Below are positions 15,445-23,851 of a DNA stretch of 64,000 bases, piece by piece (positions within the stretch are counted from its first letter, which is position 1; each line of letters opens with the position of its first letter). Position numbers and translations under genes: made by a program. The notes beneath the pieces are model-generated. The model was not told the origin of the DNA, ran no database searches, and saw only the letters and a list, made by a program, of their open reading frames with translations. This stretch comes from an uncultured Collinsella sp. (GTDB taxonomy: Bacteria > Actinomycetota > Coriobacteriia > Coriobacteriales > Coriobacteriaceae): positions 16,156 through 80,155 of the forward strand of contig CABUTR010000008.1 of NCBI GenBank assembly GCA_902494555.1, in the 5' to 3' direction.

Positions 15445-16932
15445 CTAGAAAGCAATCTCCTTGGCCCACTTGTCCTTGTCGATCTCCATGAACTGCGAGC
15501 GAATGAAATTCTTCTTGAGGTCGAACGGAACCGTGCAGTCGAAGATGGCCTTGCAGGCGATGCCGTGCTCGCGAATCGTGGGGTCGAACGCGGGGTCGTT
15601 GGACGGGTCGAGCACGTGGCAGTGGCAGCCGGGGATGGTGATGAGGTCGACGTCGGCCTGGAAGCGCGTGGTCATGGCCCACATCACGTCGCTCATATCA
15701 AAGATGTCGACATCCTCGTCAACCAAGATCACATGCTTGAGCTCGGAGAATGCCGAGAAGGCGAGCATGGCGGCGTTGCGCTGACGGCCCTCGTCATTTT
15801 TGCTCGACTTCTTAAACTGCATGATGGCAACGAACTTGCCGCCGCCGCAGGGGGCAGCGTGGACGTTGAGCAGGCGGCCCGGGATAGCGGTCTCGACCAT
15901 CTTGTAGATGGAAGCCTCGGTGGGGATACCGGCCATGGACACGTGCTCGTGCGAAGGGCCGATGCAGCTCTCCATAATGGGGTTGACACGCGTGGTGACG
16001 GCGGTGATCTTGATCACCGGACAGACCTTGGCGCCGCCGGTGTAGCCGGGGAACTCGGGCATGGCGTAGCCGTGGCCGTTGACGTCCTCGTTGATGGTCT
16101 CGTCGTGCATGAGGTAGCCCTCGAGCACGTACTCGGCATTGGCGATGCACTTCTGCGGAACGGTGACGCAGTCGGCAAGCTCGACAGCGTGGCCGCGCAG
16201 GGCGCCGGCAATTTGCAGCTCGTTGAAGCCGAGCGGTGTGGTGGGAGCCTCAAAACCGCAGCACATGTACACGGCGGGGTCCAAACCGATGGAGATGGAG
16301 ATGGGCATGTCTTCGCCGCGCTGGCAGTACTCGTCAAAGAACGCGCCCAGGTGACGGCTGCCGGGGGTAATCCACATGGCAAGCTTATCCTTGTCGACGC
16401 AGGAGAAGCGGTGGATGGTCACGTCGGACTGGGAGCCGTCGGGGCTCGTGCCGTAGGCGAGGCCCATGGTGATGTAGGGGCCGCCGTCGACGGGCGTGTT
16501 GGTAGGAGCGGGAACGATCTTGCGCAGGTCAAAGCCCTCGTCGGTCGCCTTGTACACGACCTCCTGACAGTCGACGTGCGCACCCTCGGCGATCTGCTCG
16601 GGCGCGATCAGGTTCTCGAAGCGCTTGCCGATCTCGAGGCCCAGGTGCTCCTCGTCCAGGTCGAGCAGGGCGGCAACGCGCTTGCGGCTGGCAAGCATGC
16701 CGATGCAGACTTTGGCATCGTCAAAGCCCTTGACGTTGTTGAAGACCATCGCCGGACCCTCTTTGGTCGGGCGCATAACGGTGCCGCCGGCGCCGACGTG
16801 ACGGTAGACGCCCGAGACCTCGGCATCGGGATCGACCTGAGTGTCGGTCTCGAGCAGCTGGCCCGGCATCTCGCGCAAAAAGTCGAGCGCGGAGCGCAGG
16901 TCGTGGATCTGGGAAGCATCGGTAGTGGACAT
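15445..16932 (-). CDS. ubiD: UbiD family prenyl-FMN-dependent decarboxylase
   Basis: A 495-residue reversible (de)carboxylase of an unsaturated or aromatic acid. Family landmarks are GPYITMGLAYG, the metal/cofactor region SDVTIHRFSC, ANAEYVLEGYL with the conserved Glu, and PEFPGYTGGAKVCP. Length and a partner resembling LpdD nearby favour the gallate/protocatechuate-type LpdC/AroY group over ubiquinone biosynthesis; this is inference. The start at 16932 has AAAGGAG. It lies between the DASS transporter and ubiX on the same strand. Confidence 0.9.
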   Translation of the reverse strand: MSTTDASQIHDLRSALDFLREMPGQLLETDTQVDPDAEVSGVYRHVGAGGTVMRPTKEGPAMVFNNVKGFDDAKVCIGMLASRKRVAALLDLDEEHLGLEIGKRFENLIAPEQIAEGAHVDCQEVVYKATDEGFDLRKIVPAPTNTPVDGGPYITMGLAYGTSPDGSQSDVTIHRFSCVDKDKLAMWITPGSRHLGAFFDEYCQRGEDMPISISIGLDPAVYMCCGFEAPTTPLGFNELQIAGALRGHAVELADCVTVPQKCIANAEYVLEGYLMHDETINEDVNGHGYAMPEFPGYTGGAKVCPVIKITAVTTRVNPIMESCIGPSHEHVSMAGIPTEASIYKMVETAIPGRLLNVHAAPCGGGKFVAIMQFKKSSKNDEGRQRNAAMLAFSAFSELKHVILVDEDVDIFDMSDVMWAMTTRFQADVDLITIPGCHCHVLDPSNDPAFDPTIREHGIACKAIFDCTVPFDLKKNFIRSQFMEIDKDKWAKEIAF

Positions 16933-16954
16933 AGCATGCTCCTTTCGGGAGAGT

Positions 16955-16980
16955 GCCCGGCGGCGAGGATGCCGCCGGGC
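16955..16980 (-). other. Strong hairpin between transporter and ubiD
   Basis: GCCCGGCGGC and GCCGCCGGGC form a perfect 10-bp stem with a 6-nt loop, 23 bp upstream of the ubiD start. No T tract follows, so it may be a processing or stability element that separates expression of the transporter from that of ubiD. Confidence 0.5.
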
Positions 16981-17074
16981 TTGGTAACGTAATGGGGCCG
17001 CAGCGCTCATAGATGGGGCGCTCGGGCACTCGCAGTTCAAGCACTCGGCTAATTACAGCCAAGCACTCGACTGC

Positions 17075-18532
17075 TTACATCAGGCCAAAGAGGTGGAACC
17101 AGGCGGCCTCGACCAGCACGACGATAAAGACGACCGCGGTGAGGGGAATACCCATGCGCATGGCCTCTTTGGAGGTGTAGCCGCCGGCGTCCTTGCCCTC
17201 GCCGATAAGGATCGGCAGGTTGTGGAACGGCAGGATGTAGTGGATGTTGATGGACGTGAAGACGATGAGCGCCACGGCAAGCGGGCTTACGCTGGAGCCG
17301 GCCGCGAAGCTGATGAACGCCGGCACGCACACACCGAGCACGGCCATGACCGAGCCCATGAACATGTGGATGATCATGGAGAGCGCGGCGACGAGCAGGG
17401 CGAACAGGAAGATGTTCTCGGGCACGGAGCTGGGAAGCACGACGTCGGCGATCCAGGCGTTCATGCCGGTGGCGCCGCCCACGGAACCCACGGCCATGGC
17501 GGCCGTCAGGAACATGAGGGACTTGATGTCGACAGCGTTCCAGCTGGCAGGAGTGAGGACCTCGCCGATGATGGGCATGGCGAGTGCGACGCCAATGGCC
17601 AGGGTGACCCAGCCGATATAGTCGCCCGAGACGGTGAGCCACAGCGCGATGGCGATGACAAGCCACACGATGGTGCGGATCTCCTTGACGGAGAGCTTGC
17701 CGAGCGCGGCCTGCTTGGCCACGATCTGCTCGCGATCGTAGACGAGCTCCTTGCTGGGCTTAAAGAGGAAGAGGCCCAAGAACAGGGTGCACAGCAGCGC
17801 GACCAGCATAGGCACGCTCATGTACAGGAACCAGTCGACAAAGGACGGACTCATGCCGCCGGCCTCGGCGCTGTACTGCGCAACGAGCGGGTTGAGTGTG
17901 GAGTCGCCCGTCAGGAAGAACATGGAGCCCGGGGCAGCAGCGGCAAACACGAGGAAGCCGAGCTTACCCTTGTCGTCGTCACCGTAGCCGGCGGACTCGG
18001 CGATGACCGAGACGACGGCGAGGATGAGGAAGGCGCGGGGGAACGGATGCGGGATCAGCAGCGACAGCACAAAGGTGAGCGCGAAGATCGAGATGATGAG
18101 CGACTTGGCGTCGCGCACGAACTTGAGCATAAACGCATAGGCGATGCGCTCGCCCAGGCCCGACTCCTTGACCGCGCTGGCGATGAGGTAGGCACCAATG
18201 ACGAGCCACATGGTGGCTTTGGTCCACGAGCTAAACGTGGAGGCGACTGTCGCCGAGATGCTCGCGGCGCCCGTGTCGTCCACGCACACCTTGAACAGAA
18301 CGAGCAGCGCGCAGTAGAGCAGGCCCACAAAGCCCGGCTGCGCCACGCCACATGCCCAGAACACCACCGTGGCGAGCGTCAGTGCCAGACAGGTCTGAGC
18401 GCCGACCGTGAGCTCGACCGTCGAGCTCAGCTCCGCCAAAGGAAGAAACTTCACCAGCAAAAAGACAACGATACCCAGCACAAAGCCAATTTCGCGCTTG
18501 GTGATCTTAAACGCCTTCTTTTCCGCTTCCAT
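17075..18532 (-). CDS. DASS-family anion:sodium symporter
   Basis: A 485-residue polytopic membrane protein of the divalent anion:Na+ symporter (SLC13/CitT-YbhI) family. There are about 12 hydrophobic segments, from ITKREIGFVLGIVVFLLV near the N-terminus to the C-terminal TAVVFIVVLVEAAWFHLFGLM. The STFSSWTKATMWLVIGAYL and LPFHNLPILIGEG regions correspond to the helical hairpin and SNT-like substrate loops. The start at 18532 has GGTGGGGAG. Its place upstream of ubiD-ubiX suggests that it imports the carboxylic acid they decarboxylate. Confidence 0.85.
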   Translation of the reverse strand: MEAEKKAFKITKREIGFVLGIVVFLLVKFLPLAELSSTVELTVGAQTCLALTLATVVFWACGVAQPGFVGLLYCALLVLFKVCVDDTGAASISATVASTFSSWTKATMWLVIGAYLIASAVKESGLGERIAYAFMLKFVRDAKSLIISIFALTFVLSLLIPHPFPRAFLILAVVSVIAESAGYGDDDKGKLGFLVFAAAAPGSMFFLTGDSTLNPLVAQYSAEAGGMSPSFVDWFLYMSVPMLVALLCTLFLGLFLFKPSKELVYDREQIVAKQAALGKLSVKEIRTIVWLVIAIALWLTVSGDYIGWVTLAIGVALAMPIIGEVLTPASWNAVDIKSLMFLTAAMAVGSVGGATGMNAWIADVVLPSSVPENIFLFALLVAALSMIIHMFMGSVMAVLGVCVPAFISFAAGSSVSPLAVALIVFTSINIHYILPFHNLPILIGEGKDAGGYTSKEAMRMGIPLTAVVFIVVLVEAAWFHLFGLM

Positions 18533-18752
18533 CTCCCCACCTTTCTTGTTGGGGGCGCTCCGGATTCGCGGCCACGTTGCCACTTAAAAAGGGGCGCCCG
18601 TTATCGGACACCCCTTACGTTGCGCTGTGTTGTTGCAATACAGTCAAGCGGGATTTTTTGGATGAGAAGCGATCCCCTGGACAAAAAACCATCACATCAT
18701 TCGACGCTTTTCCTCGTTTTCGAGATTTTCATCGAATGTTGTGACGGTTTGG

Positions 18753-18784
18753 ATATGGCAAAGGGACTGTACCTTTGTTACATA
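18753..18784. repeat. GACAAAGGGA palindrome overlapping a stop codon, copy 3
   Basis: ATATGGCAAAGG, GACTGT and ACCTTTGTTACATA form a degenerate copy. Its right arm contains the stop codon (18778-18780) of the fusion gene, so the repeat and the 3' end of the coding sequence coincide. Confidence 0.65.
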
Positions 18785-19725
18785 GCGAGGGCCGTACGGA
18801 TGGATGGGTCGCTGAGGGCCTCGCGAAGCCAGGGGGCCAGCTGCTCGGGGCGACCCTGCAGGTAGCCGTCGAGCTCGGACGGGGCCACGCGGCGCACCTC
18901 CGAGATCTCCTCTTGGTTGATGCATAGCTCGCCCGGCTCAACATGGGCTGCGAACACCTCGCACCATTCGCACTCGCAGCGGCCGTCGCCGTGGTCCTCA
19001 CGGTACACCACGTGTCCGAGGTGCTTGAGCTGATCGGGCTCGCGCGTGATGCCAAGCTCTTCGTTGATGCGACGTGCCGTGGCGGCCGCGACGTCTTCCC
19101 CGGGGAGCGGATGGCCGGCACAGCCATCGGCCAGCACCCCGCCCCACAGGCGTTTGAGCGGACTGCGACGACAGAGCAGCAGGCGCGCGTCTTCGCCCTG
19201 GCCCTCGACCAGAAGCGTCAGAAATGCCTGATGCAGGATTCCCTCGCCGGTATGGGCCTCGATGCGGTCGACGGGGCCAAGCGCCTCGCCGGTCGCGGCA
19301 TCGACCGCCACGACCTCGGCGCCTGCGCCGCCCTCATCCCAGCCGGCGCGCAGAATGCGGGCTGCGGCCTCCTCGAGCGCGGCGATGAGTTCCTTGGTGG
19401 TATCGAGCATGCGCCGCAAGTCGTCCGCGGTCGCGTTCTCCACATGAAAACCCGTGCTTGCAACTACCGGCACGCCAAAGCGCGTGGCCAGCGCCGCCGC
19501 AATATCGTGCGCCGGGATCTCGTCTCGATGGCACGGAACGGCCAGGATGCTCACCGTCGCCGTACGGCCGGGCTCGGGGCGAGGAATGGCCTGCGCCGTG
19601 GCGCCCAGGTGCGCAAACTCCGGCGAGCAGGCGTACACCGCCATGCCTCGCGGCGTCACCGTCAACTGGGCCTCGAGCGCAAACTTGCCCTCGCCCACTA
19701 CAACCTTTGTCGTGTGCATACCCAT
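18778..19725 (-). CDS. Fusion: LpdD-like prenyl-FMN chaperone domain + IPP-isomerase-like Nudix domain
   Basis: A 315-residue protein. Residues 1-125 resemble the small LpdD-type partner of UbiD decarboxylases (GATAQAIPRPEPGRTATVS, PCHRDEIPAHDIA, GFHVENATADDL). Residues 145-315 align without gaps in the core with type I isopentenyl-diphosphate isomerase: AHTGEGILHQAF supplies both metal His (158, 165), GHP the third (205), ECE the two Glu (251, 253), and Tyr241 and Trp299 are kept. The catalytic Cys position, two before the GHP His, is Ala203; a Cys sits one residue earlier (202). So it may no longer isomerise, or may use a shifted Cys. The start at 19725 has AGGAG. It heads the transporter-ubiD-ubiX series. 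The LpdD match is from memory of the family pattern and needs a profile search. Confidence 0.75.
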   Translation of the reverse strand: MGMHTTKVVVGEGKFALEAQLTVTPRGMAVYACSPEFAHLGATAQAIPRPEPGRTATVSILAVPCHRDEIPAHDIAAALATRFGVPVVASTGFHVENATADDLRRMLDTTKELIAALEEAAARILRAGWDEGGAGAEVVAVDAATGEALGPVDRIEAHTGEGILHQAFLTLLVEGQGEDARLLLCRRSPLKRLWGGVLADGCAGHPLPGEDVAAATARRINEELGITREPDQLKHLGHVVYREDHGDGRCECEWCEVFAAHVEPGELCINQEEISEVRRVAPSELDGYLQGRPEQLAPWLREALSDPSIRTALAM

Positions 19726-19886
19726 GGGATCTCCTGTCGCCCGCAATGTACCTGAGACCATCTTCGCCTGTATTGCGACTATACAGGCAAGCGCAGCCTG
19801 CGACAAAGGAGGCAGGCACCTGACACATTCTGTTAGAGTTGCAGGGATTGAATCCCGCTTATTCATGCGACATTGGAGTGACAACC

Positions 19887-21122
19887 TTGACCGCCGCAAC
19901 CACGCCTAAAAGTAAGTCAACCGCCGCCGCGCTCTCCCCCGCGCGCACCAGGCTCTGCCTGGCGCTGCTCGTGCTGCTGGGATTCTCGCTCGGCTGCTCC
20001 GAGTTCGTGGTCATCGGCATCGAAAGTGACTTGGCGACGGAACTCGGCATATCGCTTGCCGCTGCGGGCCAGCTCATCAGCGTTTTTGCACTGGTCTACG
20101 CCATCGCGACGCCGGTGCTTGCGCTCAGCACGGGGCGCTTCCGTCGTTACCAGCTGCTCGTGTGCTACAGCATTATCTTTGTGCTCGGCAATCTGGTCAT
20201 GGCGTTGGCGCCCAACTTCCAGGTGCTCTTTATCTCGCGCATTGTCCTGGGATCCGTCTCGGGCGCGCTGCTCGCCGTGGGCGTGACGTACATCCCCGAG
20301 CTGCTGTCCCCGCAGCAAACTTCGCTTGCCATCTCGGTCGTGTACGGCGCGTTTTCCGTGGCGATGGTCTTTGTCACTTCGATCGGCAAGTTTGTGGCCG
20401 ACACGCTCGATTGGCACGTGGCCATGTACGGTACGCTGACCTTTGCCGTTTTGATCTGCGGAGCGCTCGTGGCGTTTATGCCGCGCGCCGGACAGACCGA
20501 CGAACCCGCTACCTTCCGCGAGCAGGCGGGTCTGCTACGCGAACCGAGCATCATCACCGGCATGCTTATCTTTTTGTTTGGCGTGGGCTCGGTCTATGTA
20601 TTCTACGGCTACGTTACGCCTTATCTTGAGCAGGTGCTGGGTATGGGCACTGTTCAGGCGAGCACCACGCTTATGGCCTACGGCGTGTTCTGCCTGATCT
20701 CGAACATCCTGGGCGGATGGATCGACGCACGTTTTGGCATGAAGGCACTGCTTGTGACGTTTGTGCTGCAGGCTGCGGCGTTGCTCGGGCTGTTTGCCGT
20801 GGGCGGCACCATGCCGCTCGCGCTGGTCTTTGTCTTTAGCTTGGCGTTGCTCATGTACCTGTTCTCGGTGTCGTGCATCACGCACTTTATGGACGTGGCA
20901 CGCAGCCGCCATCCCAAGTCGATGGTACTCGCAAGTTCGGTTGAGCCCATGGCGTTTAACGTCGGCATCTCGTTTGGCACCGCAGTGGGCGGCGCCGTGG
21001 TAAGGAGCGTTGGCATTGCCTACGTTGGCGCGGTTGGTGCCGCGTTCTCGCTTGTGGCCTGGGCGCTCACGCTGGTGACGATTAAGCTGGCTCGCTGGGA
21101 GCGCAAGCGGGCGAGAGCGTAA
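19887..21122 (+). CDS. MFS transporter (DHA1, AraJ/YdhP-like)
   Basis: A 12-helix major facilitator, about 411 residues. The cytoplasmic loop 2-3 motif reads STGRFRRYQLLV, and the helix-4 region SRIVLGSVSGALLAVG is typical of sugar-efflux/drug:H+ antiporters of this branch. I prefer the TTG start at 19887, since GGAG lies 8 bases upstream; a GTG at 19878 overlaps that site, and the frame is open from 19839. It is divergent from the fusion gene, with about 160 bp between starts. Its substrate is unknown. Confidence 0.82.
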   Translation: MTAATTPKSKSTAAALSPARTRLCLALLVLLGFSLGCSEFVVIGIESDLATELGISLAAAGQLISVFALVYAIATPVLALSTGRFRRYQLLVCYSIIFVLGNLVMALAPNFQVLFISRIVLGSVSGALLAVGVTYIPELLSPQQTSLAISVVYGAFSVAMVFVTSIGKFVADTLDWHVAMYGTLTFAVLICGALVAFMPRAGQTDEPATFREQAGLLREPSIITGMLIFLFGVGSVYVFYGYVTPYLEQVLGMGTVQASTTLMAYGVFCLISNILGGWIDARFGMKALLVTFVLQAAALLGLFAVGGTMPLALVFVFSLALLMYLFSVSCITHFMDVARSRHPKSMVLASSVEPMAFNVGISFGTAVGGAVVRSVGIAYVGAVGAAFSLVAWALTLVTIKLARWERKRARA

Positions 21123-21173
21123 GCGCAGATGCGATACTCGAGCTCGATGATGGCGATCGAAAGGAAACCGCAT

Positions 21174-21620
21174 ATGCAACGCGTACTGTTTATCTGCCAT
21201 GGGAACATCTGCCGCTCGACGATGGCCGAGTCGGTGTTTACCGAGCTCGTGCGCCGCGCTGGGCGCGCGGGCGAGTTTGTCATCGATTCCGCCGCGACTT
21301 CGACCGAGGAGATCGGCAACCCGCCGCATCATGGCACGGTCGCCAAGCTGCGCGAAGTCGGGATTCCCGTCGTTGCGCACCGTGCCCGCCAGGTGCGTCG
21401 CGCAGAGTATGGCAACTGGGACCACATTGTCTATATGGATGCTGAGAACGCGCGTGGCCTGCATCGCATCTTTGGCGACGACCCCGACGGCAAGATTACG
21501 CGCTTGCTCGATTGGACCGGGCGCCCCGGCGACGTGGCCGATCCCTGGTACACCGGCAATTTCGATGCCACCTACCGCGACGTGCTCGCCGGTTGCACCG
21601 CTATGCTCGAGCAGCTGTAG
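21174..21620 (+). CDS. Low-molecular-weight protein-tyrosine phosphatase
   Basis: A 148-residue LMW-PTP. The P-loop CHGNICRS (C-x5-R-S) begins at residue 8, and the general acid loop is VADPWYTG near residue 120. These enzymes remove phosphate from tyrosine, often on bacterial tyrosine kinases controlling surface polysaccharide, or from phosphoarginine. No kinase or capsule gene is adjacent. The start at 21174 has AAAGGAAA; earlier in-frame Met codons lack a site. It probably shares a transcript with the MFS gene 51 bp upstream. Confidence 0.92.
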   Translation: MQRVLFICHGNICRSTMAESVFTELVRRAGRAGEFVIDSAATSTEEIGNPPHHGTVAKLREVGIPVVAHRARQVRRAEYGNWDHIVYMDAENARGLHRIFGDDPDGKITRLLDWTGRPGDVADPWYTGNFDATYRDVLAGCTAMLEQL

Positions 21621-21657
21621 GCAAGCGAGGTCGCAGGCCACGCCTTCGGCGCGAAAC

Positions 21658-21751
21658 GAGCGTGGATAATCTCCCGCATGAAAAATGAGCGTGGATTTTC
21701 TCCCACTTTGAGCATTCAAGTGCGCTCTAAACGGGAGAAAATCCACGCTCA
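21658..21751. repeat. GAGCGTGGATTTTCTCCC repeat: one direct and one inverted pair
   Basis: TGAGCGTGGATTTTCTCCC (21686-21704) and its exact complement (21733-21751) form a 19-bp stem with a 28-nt loop. A third, slightly different direct copy, GAGCGTGGATAATCTCCC, lies at 21658-21675. The right arm ends 1 bp from the stop codon of the TIGR04076 gene. Confidence 0.75.
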
Positions 21752-21752
21752 C

Positions 21753-22082
21753 CTATTCGTCGACGATCTCGGCAAGCCAGACGTTGAGGGTGTCGACCTC
21801 GGGGCAGCAGAACTTTGCCGTACCAGGCTCGTTGCCAGGCACGGTTCCGCCATAGCGCAGGATATCGATATAGGGAAAGCCCACATGGCAGGCCATGGCG
21901 CACATCTTGCCGCGGTCTCGGTCGAAGTCAAAAACGTCGCCCGGCTTGTGACCATGGTGGCAGCGGCACGCACCTAGCTGGTCCACGCAGCTCACGCGGA
22001 TACGCGGACGCTTGCCACGCGGCGCGCCGAGCGGCTTGTTCTCGCCCGCAGGCTTGACGCCGCCCTCGCCAGCGTTACTCAT
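21753..22082 (-). CDS. TIGR04076 family protein
   Basis: A 109-residue Cys-rich small protein. The pattern VSCVDQLGACRCHHGHKPGDVFDF, then CAMACHVGFPYIDILRYGG and KFCCPEVD, fits TIGR04076, whose function is unknown but whose paired Cys suggest metal or redox use. The start overlaps the end of the pyridoxal kinase gene by 8 bp, so translation is probably coupled. The basic, Pro-rich first 30 residues are extra. Confidence 0.72.
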   Translation of the reverse strand: MSNAGEGGVKPAGENKPLGAPRGKRPRIRVSCVDQLGACRCHHGHKPGDVFDFDRDRGKMCAMACHVGFPYIDILRYGGTVPGNEPGTAKFCCPEVDTLNVWLAEIVDE

Positions 22083-22899
22083 GGTCGATCACGTCCAGGC
22101 AGGCCTCGATGGGCAGGCCGGCCGACTTGTCCTCTTGGTCGGCATTGCGCTCGATAAGCTCAGCCACCACACGCATGGCATCGGACGTCGCGCGCTGCAG
22201 ACTCCAACCTGCCATAACGCGGCCGACGAGCACCGCCGAGAACGTGTCGCCCGTGCCCGGGAAATAGACCGGAATGAGCTCAAAGGGAATCGTGAAGTAC
22301 TCCCCCGCTACATGGTCGTAACCGATAACCGCGTTCGTGCCATTGACCACGGCGCTCGTAATGACCACCGACTTGGCACCCAACTCGCGCACGGCGTCCA
22401 CAAGGGCGCGGGCCTCATCGGGCGTGATCTGCTCTGCAATAGGCGTATCGGCGAGCAGACAGGCCTCGGTGTAGTTGGGCACCGCGTAGTCCGCGCACTC
22501 CAGCAGGTGCCGCATGAGGCCAATCGTGGACTCGGGCACGCCGGCATAGAGCTTGCCGTTGTCACCCATGATGGGATCGACGAACACCTTGGTGCCCTTT
22601 TGCGCACGGCGGTGGCAAAAGTCCGAGATGATACGCGTCTCTTCCTCGGTCACGATAAAGCCGGTCGAGATGGCGTCGAACTCAAAGCCGAGCTCCTCCC
22701 AGATAGCGAGGCTTTGACGCACGTACTCGGTGGTGTCGTGGATGTAGAACTTGGGGTAGTTGAGCGTGTCAGAAACGAGCGCCGTCGGCAGGTTATGGAT
22801 ACGGTAGCCCATGTGCGACAGCACCGGCAGCATGGCGGAAAGCGCGACCTTGCCGTAACCGCACATATCGTTAACCAGCAGCAGCTGAGTATTCTTCAT
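22075..22899 (-). CDS. pdxY: Pyridoxal/pyridoxamine kinase
   Basis: A 274-residue ribokinase-fold enzyme that phosphorylates vitamin B6 vitamers in the salvage pathway. It shows NDMCGYGKVALSAMLPVLSHMG at the start, FVDPIMGDNGKLY in the middle and the catalytic anion hole PGTGDTFSAVLVG near residue 215. The length and NDMxGYG variant fit PdxY-like kinases of Gram-positive gut bacteria. The start at 22899 follows AAGGGAGA. The TIGR04076 gene overlaps its 3' end. Confidence 0.88.
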   Translation of the reverse strand: MKNTQLLLVNDMCGYGKVALSAMLPVLSHMGYRIHNLPTALVSDTLNYPKFYIHDTTEYVRQSLAIWEELGFEFDAISTGFIVTEEETRIISDFCHRRAQKGTKVFVDPIMGDNGKLYAGVPESTIGLMRHLLECADYAVPNYTEACLLADTPIAEQITPDEARALVDAVRELGAKSVVITSAVVNGTNAVIGYDHVAGEYFTIPFELIPVYFPGTGDTFSAVLVGRVMAGWSLQRATSDAMRVVAELIERNADQEDKSAGLPIEACLDVIDHE

Positions 22900-23024
22900 G
22901 AGGGTCTCCCTTGTTTCGGGCGCGGCGCGGCAGCGCCACAGTGCGACTAAGTGTAGCGCAGGGGGCATTGCGAGCGGGCGGTGGCGCCGTGGAGGTCAAA
23001 TTGTTGCGGAAAGGTTTCGGAAAA

Positions 23025-23057
23025 TGATCCCTTTTTTCCTCCGTCCCCAAGGGATCA
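23025..23057. repeat. GATCCC palindrome with TTTTCCTCCGTCCCC core
   Basis: TGATCCC (23025-23031) and GGGATCA (23051-23057) enclose TTTTCCTCCGTCCCC, which also occurs inside the M20 gene at 5860-5874. It is a REP-like element in the gap between pdxY and marR. Confidence 0.6.
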
Positions 23058-23108
23058 CATGCACCGAAGCGGACCGTGGCGGAATCACGGGTTGAGGACG
23101 GACAGCGA

Positions 23109-23247
23109 AAGCGTTCCTAAGCGAGCAAGGTGACGTGAAAGAGGAGGGCATAGGCCTTGTGGCCATGCCCGACGATTGAACGTCAGATTGCCGCTTAGGA
23201 ACGCTTGCAGCGTCGAGCGGTTACGGCGTTTGGCAAAACGCCGTAAC
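23109..23247 (+). repeat. Structured repeat family A/B, copy A2 (candidate RNA)
   Basis: The outer helix AAGCGTTCCTAAGCG (23109-23123) pairs with 23192-23206. Compared with copy A1 the C-C/G-G pairs are T-T/A-A here, a compensatory change. The interior GAGCAAGGTGACGTGAAAGA matches A1, whereas the apical stem is GGGCAT-A-GGCC/GGCCATGCCC instead of GCGTAC/GTACGC. The linker GCAGCGTCGA is at 23207-23216, and the second hairpin 23220-23247 has a GGCA loop. This copy is not at a stop codon; it lies just upstream of the marR promoter. Confidence 0.75.
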
Positions 23248-23263
23248 TATAAAGTTTGGTACC

Positions 23264-23292
23264 TTGACATTTATTTACCGTGCTCCTAAATT
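23264..23292 (+). promoter_or_regulatory. Sigma-70-type promoter and possible operator of marR-ABC operon
   Basis: TTGACA (23264-23269), a 17-bp spacer and TAAATT (23287-23292) make a good promoter. Downstream, GTTAGG (23295-23300) and CCTAAC form a spaced inverted repeat before the ribosome site, a plausible MarR operator overlapping the start of transcription. This fits autoregulation. Confidence 0.65.
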
Positions 23293-23347
23293 GGTTAGGC
23301 ACAAAACAATTCAACTACCTAACTAAAGAAAGGAGCGAAGCTTAGAT

Positions 23348-23851
23348 ATGTGTGTTGAACCACTCGTCCTTCCGCATGAGCCCGGCGGTGACCCGTCGCA
23401 ACCGGTAGACATACCCGAAGCGGTCAGCGCCGAAGACAAACTCGCCAAGCGCATCCTGAGCGGCCTGGGCTTTTGCGGCCATTACATGCATTTTCATGGC
23501 GGAGGCGTGTCCGGCAAGGCGCCCATCATCTGCCTGCTGGCCAAGCAACCCGGCGGCGAGATGTCGCAGCAGGAACTCGGCATGCACTTTGACCTCAAGC
23601 CGGGGTCGCTTTCCGAGATCCTGTCCAAGCTCGAGCTCAACGGCCTCATCGAGCGCAGCCGTAACCCCAAGGATCGACGGCAGCTCACCATTCGCCTGAC
23701 CGAAACCGGCCGGGAAAACGCCCGCATCGACCAGGCGGCCCGCATTCGCTTTAGAGAGCAAGCCTTTAGTGCCCTCACCCACGACGAGCGCGAGCAGCTC
23801 GCCGAAATGCTCGAGAAAATCCGTGTAACCTGGGAGGAACTGGATGATTAA
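23348..23851 (+). CDS. MarR family transcriptional regulator
   Basis: A 167-residue winged-helix regulator. The recognition region reads EMSQQELGMHFDLKPGSLSEILSKLELNGLIERSRNPKDRRQLTIRLTETG, with the DRR wing of MarR proteins. Residues 1-30 are an extra Pro-rich tail. The gene precedes, and overlaps by 8 bp, a two-gene ABC exporter operon, so it most likely represses that operon and itself. A small-molecule ligand is expected but cannot be named. Confidence 0.9.
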   Translation: MCVEPLVLPHEPGGDPSQPVDIPEAVSAEDKLAKRILSGLGFCGHYMHFHGGGVSGKAPIICLLAKQPGGEMSQQELGMHFDLKPGSLSEILSKLELNGLIERSRNPKDRRQLTIRLTETGRENARIDQAARIRFREQAFSALTHDEREQLAEMLEKIRVTWEELDD

